From positions 34,071,116 through 34,135,115 of the forward strand of contig OX638135.1 in the NCBI GenBank assembly GCA_951804985.1: a DNA stretch of 64,000 nucleotides, read 5' to 3'. Position 1 is the stretch's first letter, and the number at the start of each line of letters is the position of its first letter. A model generated the notes under the pieces. That model was not told the DNA's origin. It was given only the letters and a program-made list of their open reading frames with translations, and searched no databases. Shown piece by piece: positions 8,787-19,431 of this stretch. The position numbers were made by a program, and so were the translations under genes. Source of the stretch: Dryomyza anilis. Taxonomy: Eukaryota > Arthropoda > Insecta > Diptera > Dryomyzidae.

Positions 8787-9934
8787 TTATATTATTTTTT
8801 TGATATCGTTTGTGAGCGGTACATATTCAAACATTTTATCATGAACGAGCATACAATAAGCAGATGTATTAAGTTGGACATTTGAATGAAATTTTAATTC
8901 AATTCGAATGTCTATAGGTCCTCCTTTAACTGATTCATTCTGATGGTGCAATTTTAACAAAATTTTCCGGTGATAATAGTGGTTGTGGAGTACGTCCATA
9001 GTAGCTTGTTGAAATTTTTGATACATAACATATAATAAAGCATATCGATTATGATGAAATCTAAGATTGAGATCGTCATAGGGATATACACAAGAGTTGA
9101 GATAAACTTTTACATCCGTTAAGTTACAATGTTGAAAATCGTTTTCTCTTTGAATGGCTAAAAGTATATAGCGTGGTCTTTCATTTTGCCTACTAATTTA
9201 ACATTCCACAAAATATTTGTACTTTGCGGTAAAGAAGGATTATGATAAACATCCCAACTTCTAAATGATATATATAATGGTTATTTACTATTAATAGTTT
9301 TAAACATTTTCAATCGATATGTGTCTGAAAGTTGTATGTGTGGTACTTTCCAAGTGATGTTCAAAAGTTTTGACAAAAGATTATCAGTTGCAGTCGCAGT
9401 TCATAATATTTGTATCATCTTTAGACCGCATCAAATTCAATTCATGTTTGCAATTAACAAGTATTTTATCGAAATCTTCAGCAAATCTAAGCAAATTTTT
9501 TAAAGGTATACAAAAATTAAAATGTCCAGTTTTAAGTGCTGTATTTTCATTTTCAAAAGAGCACCATCCCCCCTTCCGAAGAATTTTACTTTCAAATTCA
9601 TTGAGTGATACATAATTCTTCATATCCGATGCTATTCCCAATTGTCTAGTGCGATCAATTTCTATTCCATTCATTTCATAACGAATTTCATCAAATAAAT
9701 ATGCCATGCAATTGTTTATGAGCTTAACAGTTTTTGGAATAGTAGTCATTATTTGATTTGAATATACAAAAGACTCTCACTTAATAGTACATACAAATCC
9801 TGATTTTGTATTAGTATACGTATTTCATCATTATTTTTAAATGTTTGTAAATATGGTGTATAACTATGATATTCTTTTTTTATTATACTTTCATCAAAAT
9901 GCGGTTTATATAGAACATTTATTATATCACTCAT
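8787..9934 (-). pseudogene. Polinton major capsid protein (double jelly-roll MCP)
   Basis: Start is taken at the ATG 9932-9934 (MSDIINVLYKPHFDESIIKK). Recognisable blocks follow in order across three frames: IQNQDLYVLLSESLLYIQ, a frameshift near 9750, MAYLFDEIRYEMNGIEIDRT, GHFNFCIPLKNLLRFAEDFD, a shift near 9388, LLNITWKVPHIQLSDTYRLK, then LTDVKVYLNSCVYPYDDLNL and finally GGPIDIRIELKF and TSAYCMLVHDKMFEYVPL. This block order is that of the Polinton/adintovirus MCP, the shell protein of the predicted virion. At least three frame breaks and stops near 9255 and 9165 make it a pseudogene. It lies between the minor capsid gene and the conserved unknown protein. Confidence 0.78.
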
Positions 9935-9977
9935 TTTTGAAACGAAATCCAATGCTTTTCAAAAACTCTTTGTTAGA

Positions 9978-10118
9978 CTAAGTTAGATAAAGTTTACGTT
10001 TGTTATCAATTTCTTTCTGTGTAGAATTCAATTTCTTATCTGAATTGGTTTCTTTCAATGTTGAAGGTAAACTAATTGTAAAGTCATTATGTAAATGCTT
10101 TTTATTAAAAATAATCAT
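9978..10118 (-). CDS. Short 46-codon ORF between the two capsid genes
   Basis: The ORF starts MIIFNKKHLHNDFTISLPST and ends RKLYLT before a stop at 9978-9980. It is Lys/Asn-rich and predicted to be soluble. It fits the gap between minor and major capsid genes and runs in the same direction, so it may be a small virion or scaffold gene. No family is recognised, and it could be spacer sequence. Confidence 0.3.
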   Translation of the reverse strand: MIIFNKKHLHNDFTISLPSTLKETNSDKKLNSTQKEIDNKRKLYLT

Positions 10119-10143
10119 TTTAATCTTTTTTATAAATGTAGTC

Positions 10144-10800
10144 TTATTGATATTTTACTCCACGAAAATTAATTAGATTACCACCTTGATCTACAACTCT
10201 AAGTACAAGAGTGCTTATTTGTCTAGAATTGACTGGTAAATATATAACATTTGCTGGTATTTCAGTAATTTTATATCCTGGACTAACTCTAAGAGAAAAC
10301 TGGTGAATTGTATGTGCGGAAACTTCATTTATATATGATCCATTAATAATATTACATTCAACGGATATTGTATTTATTTTAGATATATCTATTGGATTAT
10401 CTGAAGTATGATTAGTATCAGACTTTAATATTTTTTTACTGTAACCAAGTAATCCTCCAATTGAATGTTCTTTATTGAAATAGATTGGTTCTCTCGAAGT
10501 ATAAATTTCCGTTTGCAATGTATTATAGTTTGCTTTTATATTAACAAATCCAGCGCTATATTGATCATATTCATCACTTATTTTAGTAGATATATCTTTT
10601 AATTCAAATGATCCAATAGGTATCGTAATAGTTTTATCTCCAATGTGAAATAAATTGTTTTCTACACCCACATTTGGAATTCTGTGATAAGAATCGAATC
10701 TTATTAATCCTCAAACATAATCTTGTTTGAGTTCTATTGGTGGAAAATAATTTGCAACAAGTTGTGATGAATATCCATTTATTGTTAAAGTAAACGACAT
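10144..10800 (-). pseudogene. Polinton minor capsid protein (penton-like), one nonsense change
   Basis: The gene starts at ATG 10,798-10,800 (MSFTLTINGYSSQLVANYF) and runs 218 codons to a stop at 10,144. Blocks TITIPIGSFELKDISTKI, EHSIGGLLGYSKKIL, ISVECNIINGSYINEV, HTIHQFSLRVSPGYKITEIP and LVLRVVDQGGNLINFRG are characteristic of the abundant Polinton minor capsid family of insects. A single in-frame TGA, near 10,712, follows KQDYV and precedes GLIRFDSYHRIPN. Otherwise the frame is open, making this the best preserved virion gene here. It lies 62 bases downstream of the integrase stop. Confidence 0.78.
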
Positions 10801-10862
10801 GTTGATGACTTATCATTATGTACTTAACTAAAATATGTTTCTTATGTATTATTACATTTATA

Positions 10863-11532
10863 TTAAATTAAATCATTAACATCAATCCAAGAATTATGAT
10901 CTGAAGAGAATCCTAACCAATTAACATAAGCTCTATTATTATATCGTTTTAAAACTTTTTCAACTAAATATACTTGTGGAAATTTAGTTGACATTAATTC
11001 ATATTCATTGAATCCACCTTCAATTTCATTACCTAAATAATTTCCAAGTATATATGTTGTAGGATTTGTATTTTGAATTTGAATTTTTAAATATTTCATT
11101 TGTCCAATTTGAGGTATATCCCTTTTCAAATATATGTTTATATTTACATATTCTAACATTATCATTTAATTTAAATTTTGGTTTATGAAAAATTTTTATA
11201 TGGTTGTAAGCAGTTTTCAATATATTGTTTTCTTTTGAAGTATTTACTTCATTAGGTTTCATCATTATTGTTCTATGAAATGTATTATTATATTTAATAA
11301 CTCGATTTTTATGAAGATCAATCCATTTGTATGAACCATTAAAGCTGAACTCTTTCCACATCATTCCTTTTAAAGTTCTATTGAAGCGTTCCACTACAGA
11401 TGCTTTTAATGTTGAAAATGTTGAATAATGGTTGACATCTTTTAATGTCATTAATCTTTTGAAATGTGTATTAAAAAACTCTTTCCCATCATCTGTTTGA
11501 AGATTTTTTGGTGTACGATTACTTGTACGTTT
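10863..11532 (-). pseudogene. Polinton integrase with chromodomain, 5' truncated
   Basis: The retained part starts inside the rve catalytic core: NLQTDDGKEFFNTHFKRLM holds the second catalytic Asp, and ASVVERFNRTLKGMMWKEF the catalytic Glu. YKWIDLHKNRVIKYNNTFHR and KFKLNDNVRICKYKHIFEKG follow. Near 11,080 a frameshift leads to IQIQNTNPTTYILGNYLGNE, then a C-terminal chromodomain, VYLVEKVLKRYNNRAYVNWL with GFSSDHNSWIDVNDL. Polinton integrases are retrovirus-like and often carry a chromodomain that would target heterochromatin. The zinc-binding N-terminus and first catalytic Asp are missing because a LOA LINE is inserted at 11,533, and I do not see the rest beyond that LINE at 14,815. Confidence 0.8.
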
Positions 11533-11751
11533 TGCCGTCATAGAGGGCAGCACCTCTCGGTCAGTATGAAACTCGATATACCTGCGGTCCGATAAAGAAT
11601 CTTCTTAAAGAACATTCCAGTTTAATATTGACTCAGATAGACAAAGTTAGGTCAATCACTTCCTGTCTTCTAGCAGTCACAAACGTGGGTTTATTACCAG
11701 TGTTGTGAATGTTCAGATTGGAGGTCAGGATGAAGTCAAGCAGTCTGGTAG
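11533..11751 (-). pseudogene. Inverted 5' segment of LOA LINE (endonuclease C-terminus)
   Basis: On the minus strand this encodes RLLDFILTSNLNIHNTGNKP and RRQEVIDLTLSI, then the linker to MLPSMT, matching 4600-4810 of copy 1 almost base for base. A short stretch (ACCGAGAGGTG...CCCTCTAT) appears both here, inverted, and again in direct orientation at about 11,766-11,783, so the two primed strands overlapped. Confidence 0.8.
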
Positions 11752-11767
11752 AGGGCAACACCGAGAG

Positions 11768-14731
11768 GTGTTGCCCTCTATAACGGTAAGAAACCTTAGA
11801 AAAACGAACTGGGCACGCTTCAGACATGAACTTGAGAATTCCCTCAATATTCCTGTCAGAATTCGTACCAAAGAAAGTATTGAGACGTCCGTTCAAGTTA
11901 TGAACGATGTCATCAATTCTAGTTTTGTACGAACATGTCCGGTACGAAAAACGTTATCTAGACCTCCCGTTCCTTGGTGGAACGCTTCTCTTGAAACCTT
12001 GCGCAAGGATTCCAGAAAGCTGCTAAATAGGGCCCTAAGGAGCAACTTAGACTCTGACTGTTTTCTTTATCGAGCTAAGCAGAAAGAGTATAAGAAACGA
12101 ATTCGTAAATCGAAAAGTGTTTCCTATAAAGACTTCTGCAGTAGCATCGAATCCTGCAGTGAGACTATCAGATTGGTCAAGTTTCTTAAAACAGACCGAA
12201 CTGCTCGCCTGGACTCATTGCGGAGACCTGATGGCTCGTATACTGAGTCTAAGACAGAGGCACTCAGTGTCCTAGTTGAGACTCACTTTCCGGGAAATCA
12301 AATCCACATAGGGCCACTTTGTAATCCCAGCACTGGGGACTGCAATAACAACTCTAATGTGACAAAACATGACTGGCAGGTTGCCAGATTGGTTGTGTAC
12401 GATGAAGCCATCCAATACGCAGTGGCCTCTTTTGATGGCTTCAAGTCACCTGGACCGGAAGGCATCTACCCAGTCATGCTACAGGAAGGTATAACCCAAT
12501 TGCTACCATGCCTAAAGAAGATCTTTAGAGCAAGTCTCGTATGGGCATACATTCCGACATCCTGGCGTTTAGTTAAAGTAGCCTTCATTCCTAAAGTTGG
12601 AAGAGAAGACTATTCCATAGCCAAGAGCTTGAGACCCATCAGTATGATGTCCTTCATACTAAAGTGTCTAGAAAGACTAGTTGAGCTGCACATCAGAAAA
12701 TCATCGCTGTCAAGGTACCCACTATCATCAAGACAACATGCCTACCAACGTGGAAAATCCTGTGAAACAGCATTGCAACATCTGGTTGGCCGGATCGAGC
12801 ATGCTTTTCAGAGGAAGATGTACGTGATGGGCATATTTGTTGACATCGAGGGTGCTTTTGATAATGCGACATTTGATGGAATGTGTGACGCAGCTAGAAG
12901 GCATGGAATAGATGAAACATTGGTCAAATGGCTAAGGTCAATGCTAATGTTTAGGACCATCACTTCTGAGGCGGAGTGCGGTCAGTATATTATGGCAGGG
13001 GTGAATAGAGGTTGTCCTCAAGGAGGCGTTCTCTCCCCCCTGCTCTGGTGAATGCTGGTTGACTCTCTAGTCAACGATCTCGATGGACCAGGTGTCTATT
13101 CCCAGGCCTATGCAGATGATGTTGCCATTCTTGCCACAGGCTTTTCCTTCAATGAGGTCTGTGTTAAAACACAAAACTCATTGAACCGAATTGACAACTG
13201 GTGTACTGCAAACGGACTTTCCGTCAACCCTCACAAAACAGGGATTGTTCTCTTCACTAGGAAAAGAATAATGACAGGATTATCTCTACCAGTACTTAAG
13301 GATGTCACTATTCCTCTGTCTAACGAAGTAAAATATCTGGGCTTAACTCTAGATAGTAAACTACTTTGGACAAAACATGTTGAAAATAAAATTTCGCGAG
13401 CATTGAATGCCTTCTGGCAATGCAGAGACATTTTTGGGAAGACATGGGGACTATCGCCGAGCAAAACCTTATGGATTTACACAGCAATGATAAGACCGAT
13501 GATATCATATGCATCGGTAGTCTGGTGGAACAAGCTGTCGCGAAAATGCGTGACAACTAGTCTTACCAAGATTCAGAGAACCGTGTGTCTGGGTGTTACG
13601 GGTGCCTTTCCCACTACACCTGGTCCAGAACTGAATGCAATCTTAAACCTACCACCACTTGACATCTTCATCAGAGGCGAAGCCATGAAAGGCTGCTGGA
13701 GACTAAAACGAGGTGGTTTCTGGTTTAATGTTCCCTGGAATATCTCTGACATTGCACTTGACACTCCATTAGACACCTGTCTACTGGAGATGCCCTCTGA
13801 TGCAATGATTACAGAAATATTACGAAGACGAAATTTTGAGGTTTGCCAACCTGACATTCAAGACTGGCTAACGCCTGACTGTGAGCCAGGTAGAGGGTCA
13901 CACCGCATTTTCACAGACGGCTCCAGAACCGATCAGGGATCTGGTGCTGGAGTGTTTGTGGAACCGGATGACAGCAGACTTCACTTCGCCTTAGGCGACA
14001 ATGCCTCGGTATTTCAAGCCGAAGTCTATGCTATACTTATGGCTATGGACTACATTGCGGATAATAGATGGCAGAACAGGGCTATCTCAGTTTGCAGCGA
14101 TAGTCAGGCTGCTCTTATGGCTTTGAACAACCAGGTCATCACATCCAAAATTGTACGTCAATGCAGATCACGTCTCAATTGTGTTGGTAAATACAATACA
14201 CTGAAACTGATTTGGGTGCCGGGCCAAAAAGGAGTTTCGGGCAATGAAACATCTGACGAACTAGCACGTGCTGGATCTGAGGATAATCTATTTGGACCAG
14301 AACCTGTGCTTGGACTACCTGCATCTACGGGAAAATTCGTCATCAGCTCTTGGGTCGCCTCTGCACACAAGAGCAGATGGCTGAATGAGACGAAATGCAG
14401 ATTCTCCAAGCTCATGACACCGACGATAACCAAAAGATCGGCCTCGTTTCTACTTTCCTTAAGTAGAAAGGAGTGCAGAAAACTGACGGGACTTCTAACG
14501 GGACACAACGCATGTGAAAAACACATGAACGCAATCGGCCTGGCCGAAAGCGCCTTATGTTCTGCCTGCTACGAAGAAACTGGCACCACAGAGCACTATC
14601 TCTGTGATTGTCCAGCATTTTCTAGAATTATGCAGATCTTTGGCACAGACGTGATGAGAGAGGATCAGCTTCACTCTCTATCACACAATAGCCTTCTTAG
14701 ATTCAATGATGAATCTAAGAAGTATCATTAA
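11768..14731 (+). pseudogene. LOA LINE pol: reverse transcriptase, RNase H, CCHC zinc finger
   Basis: The frame is open for ~985 codons except for one TGA at 13,049-13,051, so a single substitution-scale lesion inactivates it. Domains in order: linker (VPWWNASLETLRKDSRKLLN), reverse transcriptase with SFDGFKSPGPEGIYPVM, VNRGCPQGGVLSPLLW and the catalytic AYADDVAIL, thumb/connection (VKYLGLTLDSKLLWTKHVEN), RNase H at ~13,905-14,280 (IFTDGSRTDQGSGAGVF, VFQAEVYAI, VCSDSQAAL, SDELARAGS supplying Asp-Glu-Asp-Asp), and a terminal zinc finger (CSACYEETGTTEHYLCDC). RNase H plus CCHC places it in the LOA/I group. The stop lies two residues after the LSPLLW motif. Confidence 0.88.
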
Positions 14732-14740
14732 AAACCAAGG

Positions 14741-14818
14741 AACTGGGTCACAGCACAATGGATATAACCCTGTCTGAGTGCTGTGGCTATATTTTGTATC
14801 CCACATTAAAAAAAAAAA
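14741..14818 (+). promoter_or_regulatory. LOA LINE 3' tail hairpin and A-tail
   Basis: The 3' untranslated end contains CACAGCAC (14,749-14,756) and its exact complement GTGCTGTG (14,778-14,785), an 8-bp stem with a 21-base loop, followed by an A-run. Such 3' hairpins are recognised by the LINE reverse transcriptase in stringent LINE families. The same tail, with the hairpin, ends the SINE at 48,485-48,676. Confidence 0.7.
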
Positions 14819-15504
14819 TTCGTATCGGTAATACGATGGTCATTTGTAAATTTAAATAATATACAAATTGTGGTACAAAAAGTACAAATTGTAACACATA
14901 ATATCATTTAATAGTGAAATATATAAAATAATTGTTCCTGAATGTTTTTCTAAAATCATTGTGAAAAGCCGACACGGATATTTCATCAAAAAAAACACAA
15001 CTGAAAAATCAGTACATCTACTTTCAAACAGAATTGGGCATGGTTTTGCTTTTTTTTTTGCTGCACTGAGACTTGTACTTGCAGTTTTAATTCAATTATT
15101 TATTTATGCATTTCAAGATTTGAATATGAATTCAAATATTATTCATTCCCTCTGTGTATGTTTAAAGATTTAAAAAAAAAATATTTCATTTAATTTTCAG
15201 GATTCCTTTCCAAAAATTTTTAGATATATTTTTATGCAAACATACTACTTTTTGAACTGAAACAACTGATATGTTTCTCTGGAAACATATTTATATTTAG
15301 GTCGTTCCAATTCATGTTATATTTTAAACATATTTATGTTTCGGTTCAAATATTTATTTTGTTTGGATGTAGTATTTATTGTGTTTCTATTAGTATACCA
15401 TTTTACCATTTTAAGAGGCAACATGAAAATGTTTCCGTGATATCATAAGGTACGTCAGAGCTCATTACAACACTGTTCAAGTCTCAAGACAACCCTGTTT
15501 ACAA
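14819..15504. other. AT-rich spacer, no gene seen
   Basis: This stretch has only low-complexity short frames. A local inverted pair around TATGTTTC/GAAACATA occurs near 15,271-15,290. The last ~90 bases may belong to the env region that becomes recognisable at 15,505, but the reading frame is not clear. Confidence 0.4.
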
Positions 15505-16145
15505 ATGATTTATTGGGCAATTATATATTATGTTTACATAAAATTCCAAACAAAAAAATATATGGAAGCAGCTATTGAAATGTGCCGGAAAATAAGTGCA
15601 AGCGTACCAGGTACGAATTTCGGAAGATCGTGTGAAGTGGCAATGCATGAAACAACGTCGATAATGAAGATATTGCAAAATAATAAGGGTGTTATTAAAG
15701 AACAATTAGAAAGAATCGCCAGAAGAGTTCTCTAAATTTCATAGGTGAGGGCTTTAACTGGGCTTTCGGCGTAATGGACAACGGTGATCAAAAAAAGATA
15801 TACAAGCATCTGGAGCATCTGAAGCATCTGACATTGAGAACCGAGAGACCGAAATCTATGACGTCTTGAGTAAACAGGTGACGGTGATGACATCAAATTT
15901 TGGAAAATTGTCTTTTCTGGACTCTCTAATGGAGGTGGAAGAACTACAGGAGACACTGAATAACGCCATACAACTACGCAGAAGATAATTAGAGATATAG
16001 ATTACAAGCTCAACAGAGTACATTTTATGTCACATTTGTTGTACATACAGTCAACCATAAATACGAATTTAATGGAGATTCAGGAACAACAATCAATAGA
16101 AATGGCAATAATTGAAGATCTCTACAGGATTTACATCCTACGATA
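15505..16145 (+). pseudogene. Errantivirus-type env remnant, N-terminal part
   Basis: The sequence resembles the env at 52,544-53,206. The blocks MEAAIEMCRKISASVPGT and FGRSCEVAMHETTSIMKILQ are followed, after a frameshift near 15,735, by LNFIGEGFNWAFGVMDNGDQ, the conserved sequence directly after the furin-type cleavage site in errantivirus (baculovirus F-like) fusion proteins. Here the basic cleavage motif is eroded (NRQKSS instead of a basic quartet). A further frameshift leads to EIYDVLSKQVTVMTSNFGKL. Env proteins of insect errantiviruses mediate membrane fusion. This copy is heavily damaged. It continues at 18,927 and 26,524 beyond two insertions. Confidence 0.65.
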
Positions 16146-16431
16146 ATATACCGAAAGGAACAAGACGAAGTGTTGGCCCGTATCAAGTTAAGGGGCCAAA
16201 CGAAAAAAAATCATTCTCTTCATGCTCATCCATTCAGAGAATGTGTTTTTAAATCTTAAAATCGTTACGAAAAATTCTCTATATTGCTTTTATTCTTCAA
16301 CGATAAGAAAGACATGATATATTCGCATGATAATAAAACTTGACAAATGAAAATAAATGTTCTTTTTCATTCCTTTACATATAACTTTTATAAATAAAAA
16401 AGGAAATACGTGTAAGGTTCCTATCAACAAA

Positions 16432-18895
16432 CTGGCTGGATTGGGATTTGAGCAGAACCCAACTGCGTCACTGGATATTTTTTTGGACAAATTGTTTCCT
16501 TTGGGATTTGGCCATAATTGGAAATTTCTTTGGACAAATTGGCCAGAACCAAACTGCTTCATTGGACATTTTTTTTTTTGAAAAATTGGTTCCATTGGGA
16601 TTTGGCCAGAACCCAACTACATCATTGGACATTTCTTTTGACAAATTGGTTCCTTTAGGATCTGACCAGAACCCAACTGCGTTATTGGACATTTTTTTGG
16701 ACAAATTGTGTTACATTGGGATTCGGCCAGAACCCAACTGCGTTATTGGACATTTTTTTGGACAAATTGGGTTCCATTGGGATTTGGCCAGAACCCAACT
16801 GCGTAATTGGAATTTTTTTTTTGGAAAAATTGGTTCCATTAGGATTTAACCAGAACCCAACTGCGTCATTGGACATTTTTTTTTGGAATAATTTTGGAAA
16901 AGTTGGCCAGAACCCAACTGTATCATTCGACATTTTTTTTGGATCGATTGTTTCCTTTGGGACTTGGCCAGAACCCAACAGCGTCATTGGACATTTTTTT
17001 TGGACAAATTGCTTCAATTGGGATTTGGCCAGAACACACCTGCGTCATTGGACATTTCTTTGGACAGATTGGTTCTTTTGGGATTTGGCCAAAACCCAAC
17101 TGCGTCATTGTGCAATTTTTTGGACAAATTGATTCCTTTGGGATTTGGCCAGAACCCAACTGCGTCATTGGACATTTTTTTGGACAAATTGGTTCCATTG
17201 GTATTTGGCCATAACCCAACTGCGTCATTAGACATTTCTTTGGACAGATTGGGATTTGGCGATAACCCAACTGCGTCATTGGACATTTCTTTGGACAAAT
17301 TAGATTTTTCCAGAACCCAACTGAGTCATTAAACATTTTTCGTTTTAATCCATCGACATCATTTCGTAATAATGCTTAATTTATAAAAAACATGTCACTG
17401 AAAGTATTGTCCATTGCTAGCCACTACTTTTTCCCATCTTTCTGCTAGAATTTGAATTCAACATCGGAAAAACGACAAGTTATTTGAAGCTTGCAAGAGT
17501 CGACCCATTTTTTGACAACTTCATAAGAATGGAAATGCTGCTCAGCAATGCCATGTATCATTGATCGGAACAAGTGATAATCGGAAGCGGCGGGTGGTGA
17601 ATACAGCGGGTGGGGTAGGAGCAATACATGGACGAGCGGTGTCATGCTGCAAAATCAGTTTTTCATGTCTCTGCTCGTAAAGGGATCGTTTTTCCTTAAA
17701 TTCTTGCCTCAAACGCATTAATTGTAGTCGATTGCGATCTCATGTAATGGCTTCGTTGATGCATGGCCAGGCTTACCACAAGATGTTCTATATTAAGGGG
17801 TTATCGTAGTGTATCCATTTTGCATAGCCACACACACAAAAATAATTGCTTGGCGTGCAGTGGTTTTAACGAATATTCATTGGCATCTACCAAATTTAGT
17901 CTGTCTCAACTGAAATTCATTTGTGCTAAACAATAGTATGAAGCGTAACCAACAATTAGTTGAAGCATTTGCAACATTTATTGGGGAAACAAACTTTTTA
18001 TCCATTTTCAATTTTTTTTATTTCCATTGCTACAGCAACTAAATTAAAAATGAGACCTAACCAATATTTAGCTGACTTAACAGATAATTATATGACATTA
18101 AGTTGTAGCAACCAATATTTCTTTGATTCTTAAACGACACACACGTAGTTCTGGTATTGTCATCTTTTGGAAAACAGCGAGAACTTTTTCAAACACCCAA
18201 TAGTTCCATTGGGATTTGGCCAAATCGTAATGAAACTAAAAATATTCATTGACGTAGTTGGGTTCTGACCAAATCCCAATGGAATCAATTTGTTCAAAGA
18301 AAATGTCCAATGACGCAGTTAGGTCCTGGCCAAATCCCAATGGAACCAATTTGTCCAAAAAAATGTCCAATGAGGCAGTTGAGTTCTGGCCCAATCCCAA
18401 AGGAAGCAATCTGTCCAAAGAAATATTCAATGACACAGTTTGGTTCTGGCCAGATCCCAAAGGAATTAATTTGCCAAAAAATGTATAATGACGCAGTTAG
18501 GTTCTGGCCAAATCCCAATGCAACCAATTTGTCAAAAAAAAGTGACGTGAAAAATGACGCAGTTGTGTCCTGGCCAAATCCCAAACACCCAAACTGTCCA
18601 AATAAATGTCCAATGATGCAGTGGAGTTCTTTCTAAATCCCAAAGGAACCAATTTGTCCAAAAAAAATTCCAGTGACGCAGTTGGGTTCTGGCCAAATCC
18701 CAGTGGAACCAATTTTTCCAAAAAATGTCCAATGACGTACTTGCTTTCTAGCCAAACCCCAATGGAACCTATCTGTCTAAATAAATGTCCAATGACGCAG
18801 TTTTGTTCTGGCTAAATGGCAAAGTAACCAATTTGTCAGAAAAAAATGTCAAATGACGTACTTGGGTTCTGGCCAAATCCCAATGGAACCGAATA
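16432..18895. mobile_element. Foldback-like element: inverted arms of ~60-bp tandem repeats
   Basis: The left arm (16,432-17,335) contains about 15 copies of a ~60-bp unit with GGGATTTGGCCAGAACCCAA and CATTGGACATTTTTTTGGAC. The right arm (18,230-18,895) contains about 11 copies of the same unit in reverse complement. The outer ends are GGTTCC... and ...GGAACC. The ~0.9-kb centre holds a mariner fragment. Long inverted arms built of tandem repeats are the hallmark of foldback (FB) transposons. Both arms produce long but spurious periodic frames. The element separates two collinear pieces of the env gene. No clear target duplication was found. Confidence 0.72.
17350..17770 (-). pseudogene. mariner transposase C-terminal fragment
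   Basis: Minus-strand reading gives RLRQEFKEKRSLYEQRHEKL, then ILQHDTARPCIAP with the second catalytic Asp, LLPHPLYSP-PAASDYHLFR with the third catalytic Asp, MIHGIAEQHFHSYEVVKKWV, and in another frame QKDGKK..., the remains of the ERWEKVV motif. These are diagnostic for Tc1/mariner D,D34D transposases. The N-terminal DNA-binding half is absent and there are frame breaks. It lies between the two arms of the foldback-like element. Confidence 0.8.
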
Positions 18896-18926
18896 TTAAA
18901 TAAAATGTATGTAAAAGGAATACAGA

Positions 18927-19431
18927 ATGAATTTTAAATATTCTACGAACTCTGATTATTTGTCAACAATACGAGTTTTCCCGGATGGGGATAGTCTGAT
19001 GTTCATAATTAAGATACCACTTCCGGATGATGTGTTCTTGCGTTGTACAGGATTAATCCAATCCCCATTAACCTCAATAAAGAATAGAACTCGCTGGTTA
19101 AGACAAAGTATGACTACATAGCGGAGGCGCTGGATCGGAGTAGGTTCATAGGTTTAACGCACGAGGATCATTTAAGATGTGTTATGGTGAGCCAAGAGAT
19201 GGACAAGGAGATAACGCTATGTGGACGAGCGATTATGACGAGCAGCAACGCACTTTGTCAGGTCACGTTGATGCAACAAAGGACAGAAGAAGTGGACACC
19301 TGTGAACACGTATCTATTAGGAAGAGTTCAGTATTGGTAGTGAAACTCAGGGCTCTAAACTCCTGGTTGTTTAGGTTTGACACGCCATCGACTTTCGAAG
19401 CGATGTGGCTAACAAACACGGCTACTAGGGA
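18927..19431 (+). pseudogene. Errantivirus-type env remnant, middle part
   Basis: After a first frame (LSTIRVFPDGDSLMFIIKIP) and a frameshift near 19,100, the sequence reads YDYIAEALDRSRFIGLTHED, HLRCVMVSQEMDKEITLCGR, CEHVSIRKSSVLVVKLRALN and SWLFRFDTPSTFEAMW. The cysteine spacing and the ALNSWLFRFD-type block match the env at 49,231-49,847. The gene breaks at about 19,426, where the unrelated TAGGGATGTCAATCCCGG sequence begins. It resumes at 26,524. Confidence 0.65.

Larger units (their letters stand above)
6589..11532 (-). mobile_element. Maverick/Polinton remnant (minus-strand gene block)
   Basis: Seven consecutive minus-strand genes follow the logic of a Polinton: integrase with chromodomain, minor capsid, short ORF, major capsid, conserved unknown protein, signal-peptide protein, adenain-like protease. 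The protein-primed DNA polymerase B and the packaging ATPase are not seen in the window, and no terminal inverted repeat was found. The integrase end is cut by a LOA LINE at 11,533. Most genes carry one to several inactivating changes, so this is a recent fossil. Confidence 0.8.
11533..14815 (+). mobile_element. LOA-clade LINE copy 2, 5'-inverted, with complete 3' end
   Basis: The body (11,768-14,815) is on the plus strand and ends in an A-run at 14,807-14,818. The first ~220 bases (11,533-11,751) are the endonuclease C-terminal segment in the opposite orientation. The junction is a 13-bp inverted pair, AGAGGGCAACACC / GGTGTTGCCCTCT, separated by four bases (about 11,752-11,781). Inverted 5' ends arise by twin priming in LINE insertion. 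It interrupts the Polinton integrase. An exact target duplication could not be confirmed. Confidence 0.82.

Noticed and set aside
14816..15504. Continuation of the Polinton integrase beyond LOA copy 2
   Set aside because: No integrase motifs (zinc finger, first catalytic Asp) could be read on either strand; the rest of the gene appears lost or moved.
16290..17336. Long overlapping ORFs of 75-138 codons on both strands
   Set aside because: They are periodic translations (FWPNPNGTNLSKK-like) of the tandem repeat and have no independent coding signal.
16432..18895. Regularly spaced repeats resembling a CRISPR-like array
   Set aside because: Units are contiguous ~60-bp tandem copies without unique spacers, present in two inverted arms, in a eukaryotic genome. 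They are foldback/satellite structure.
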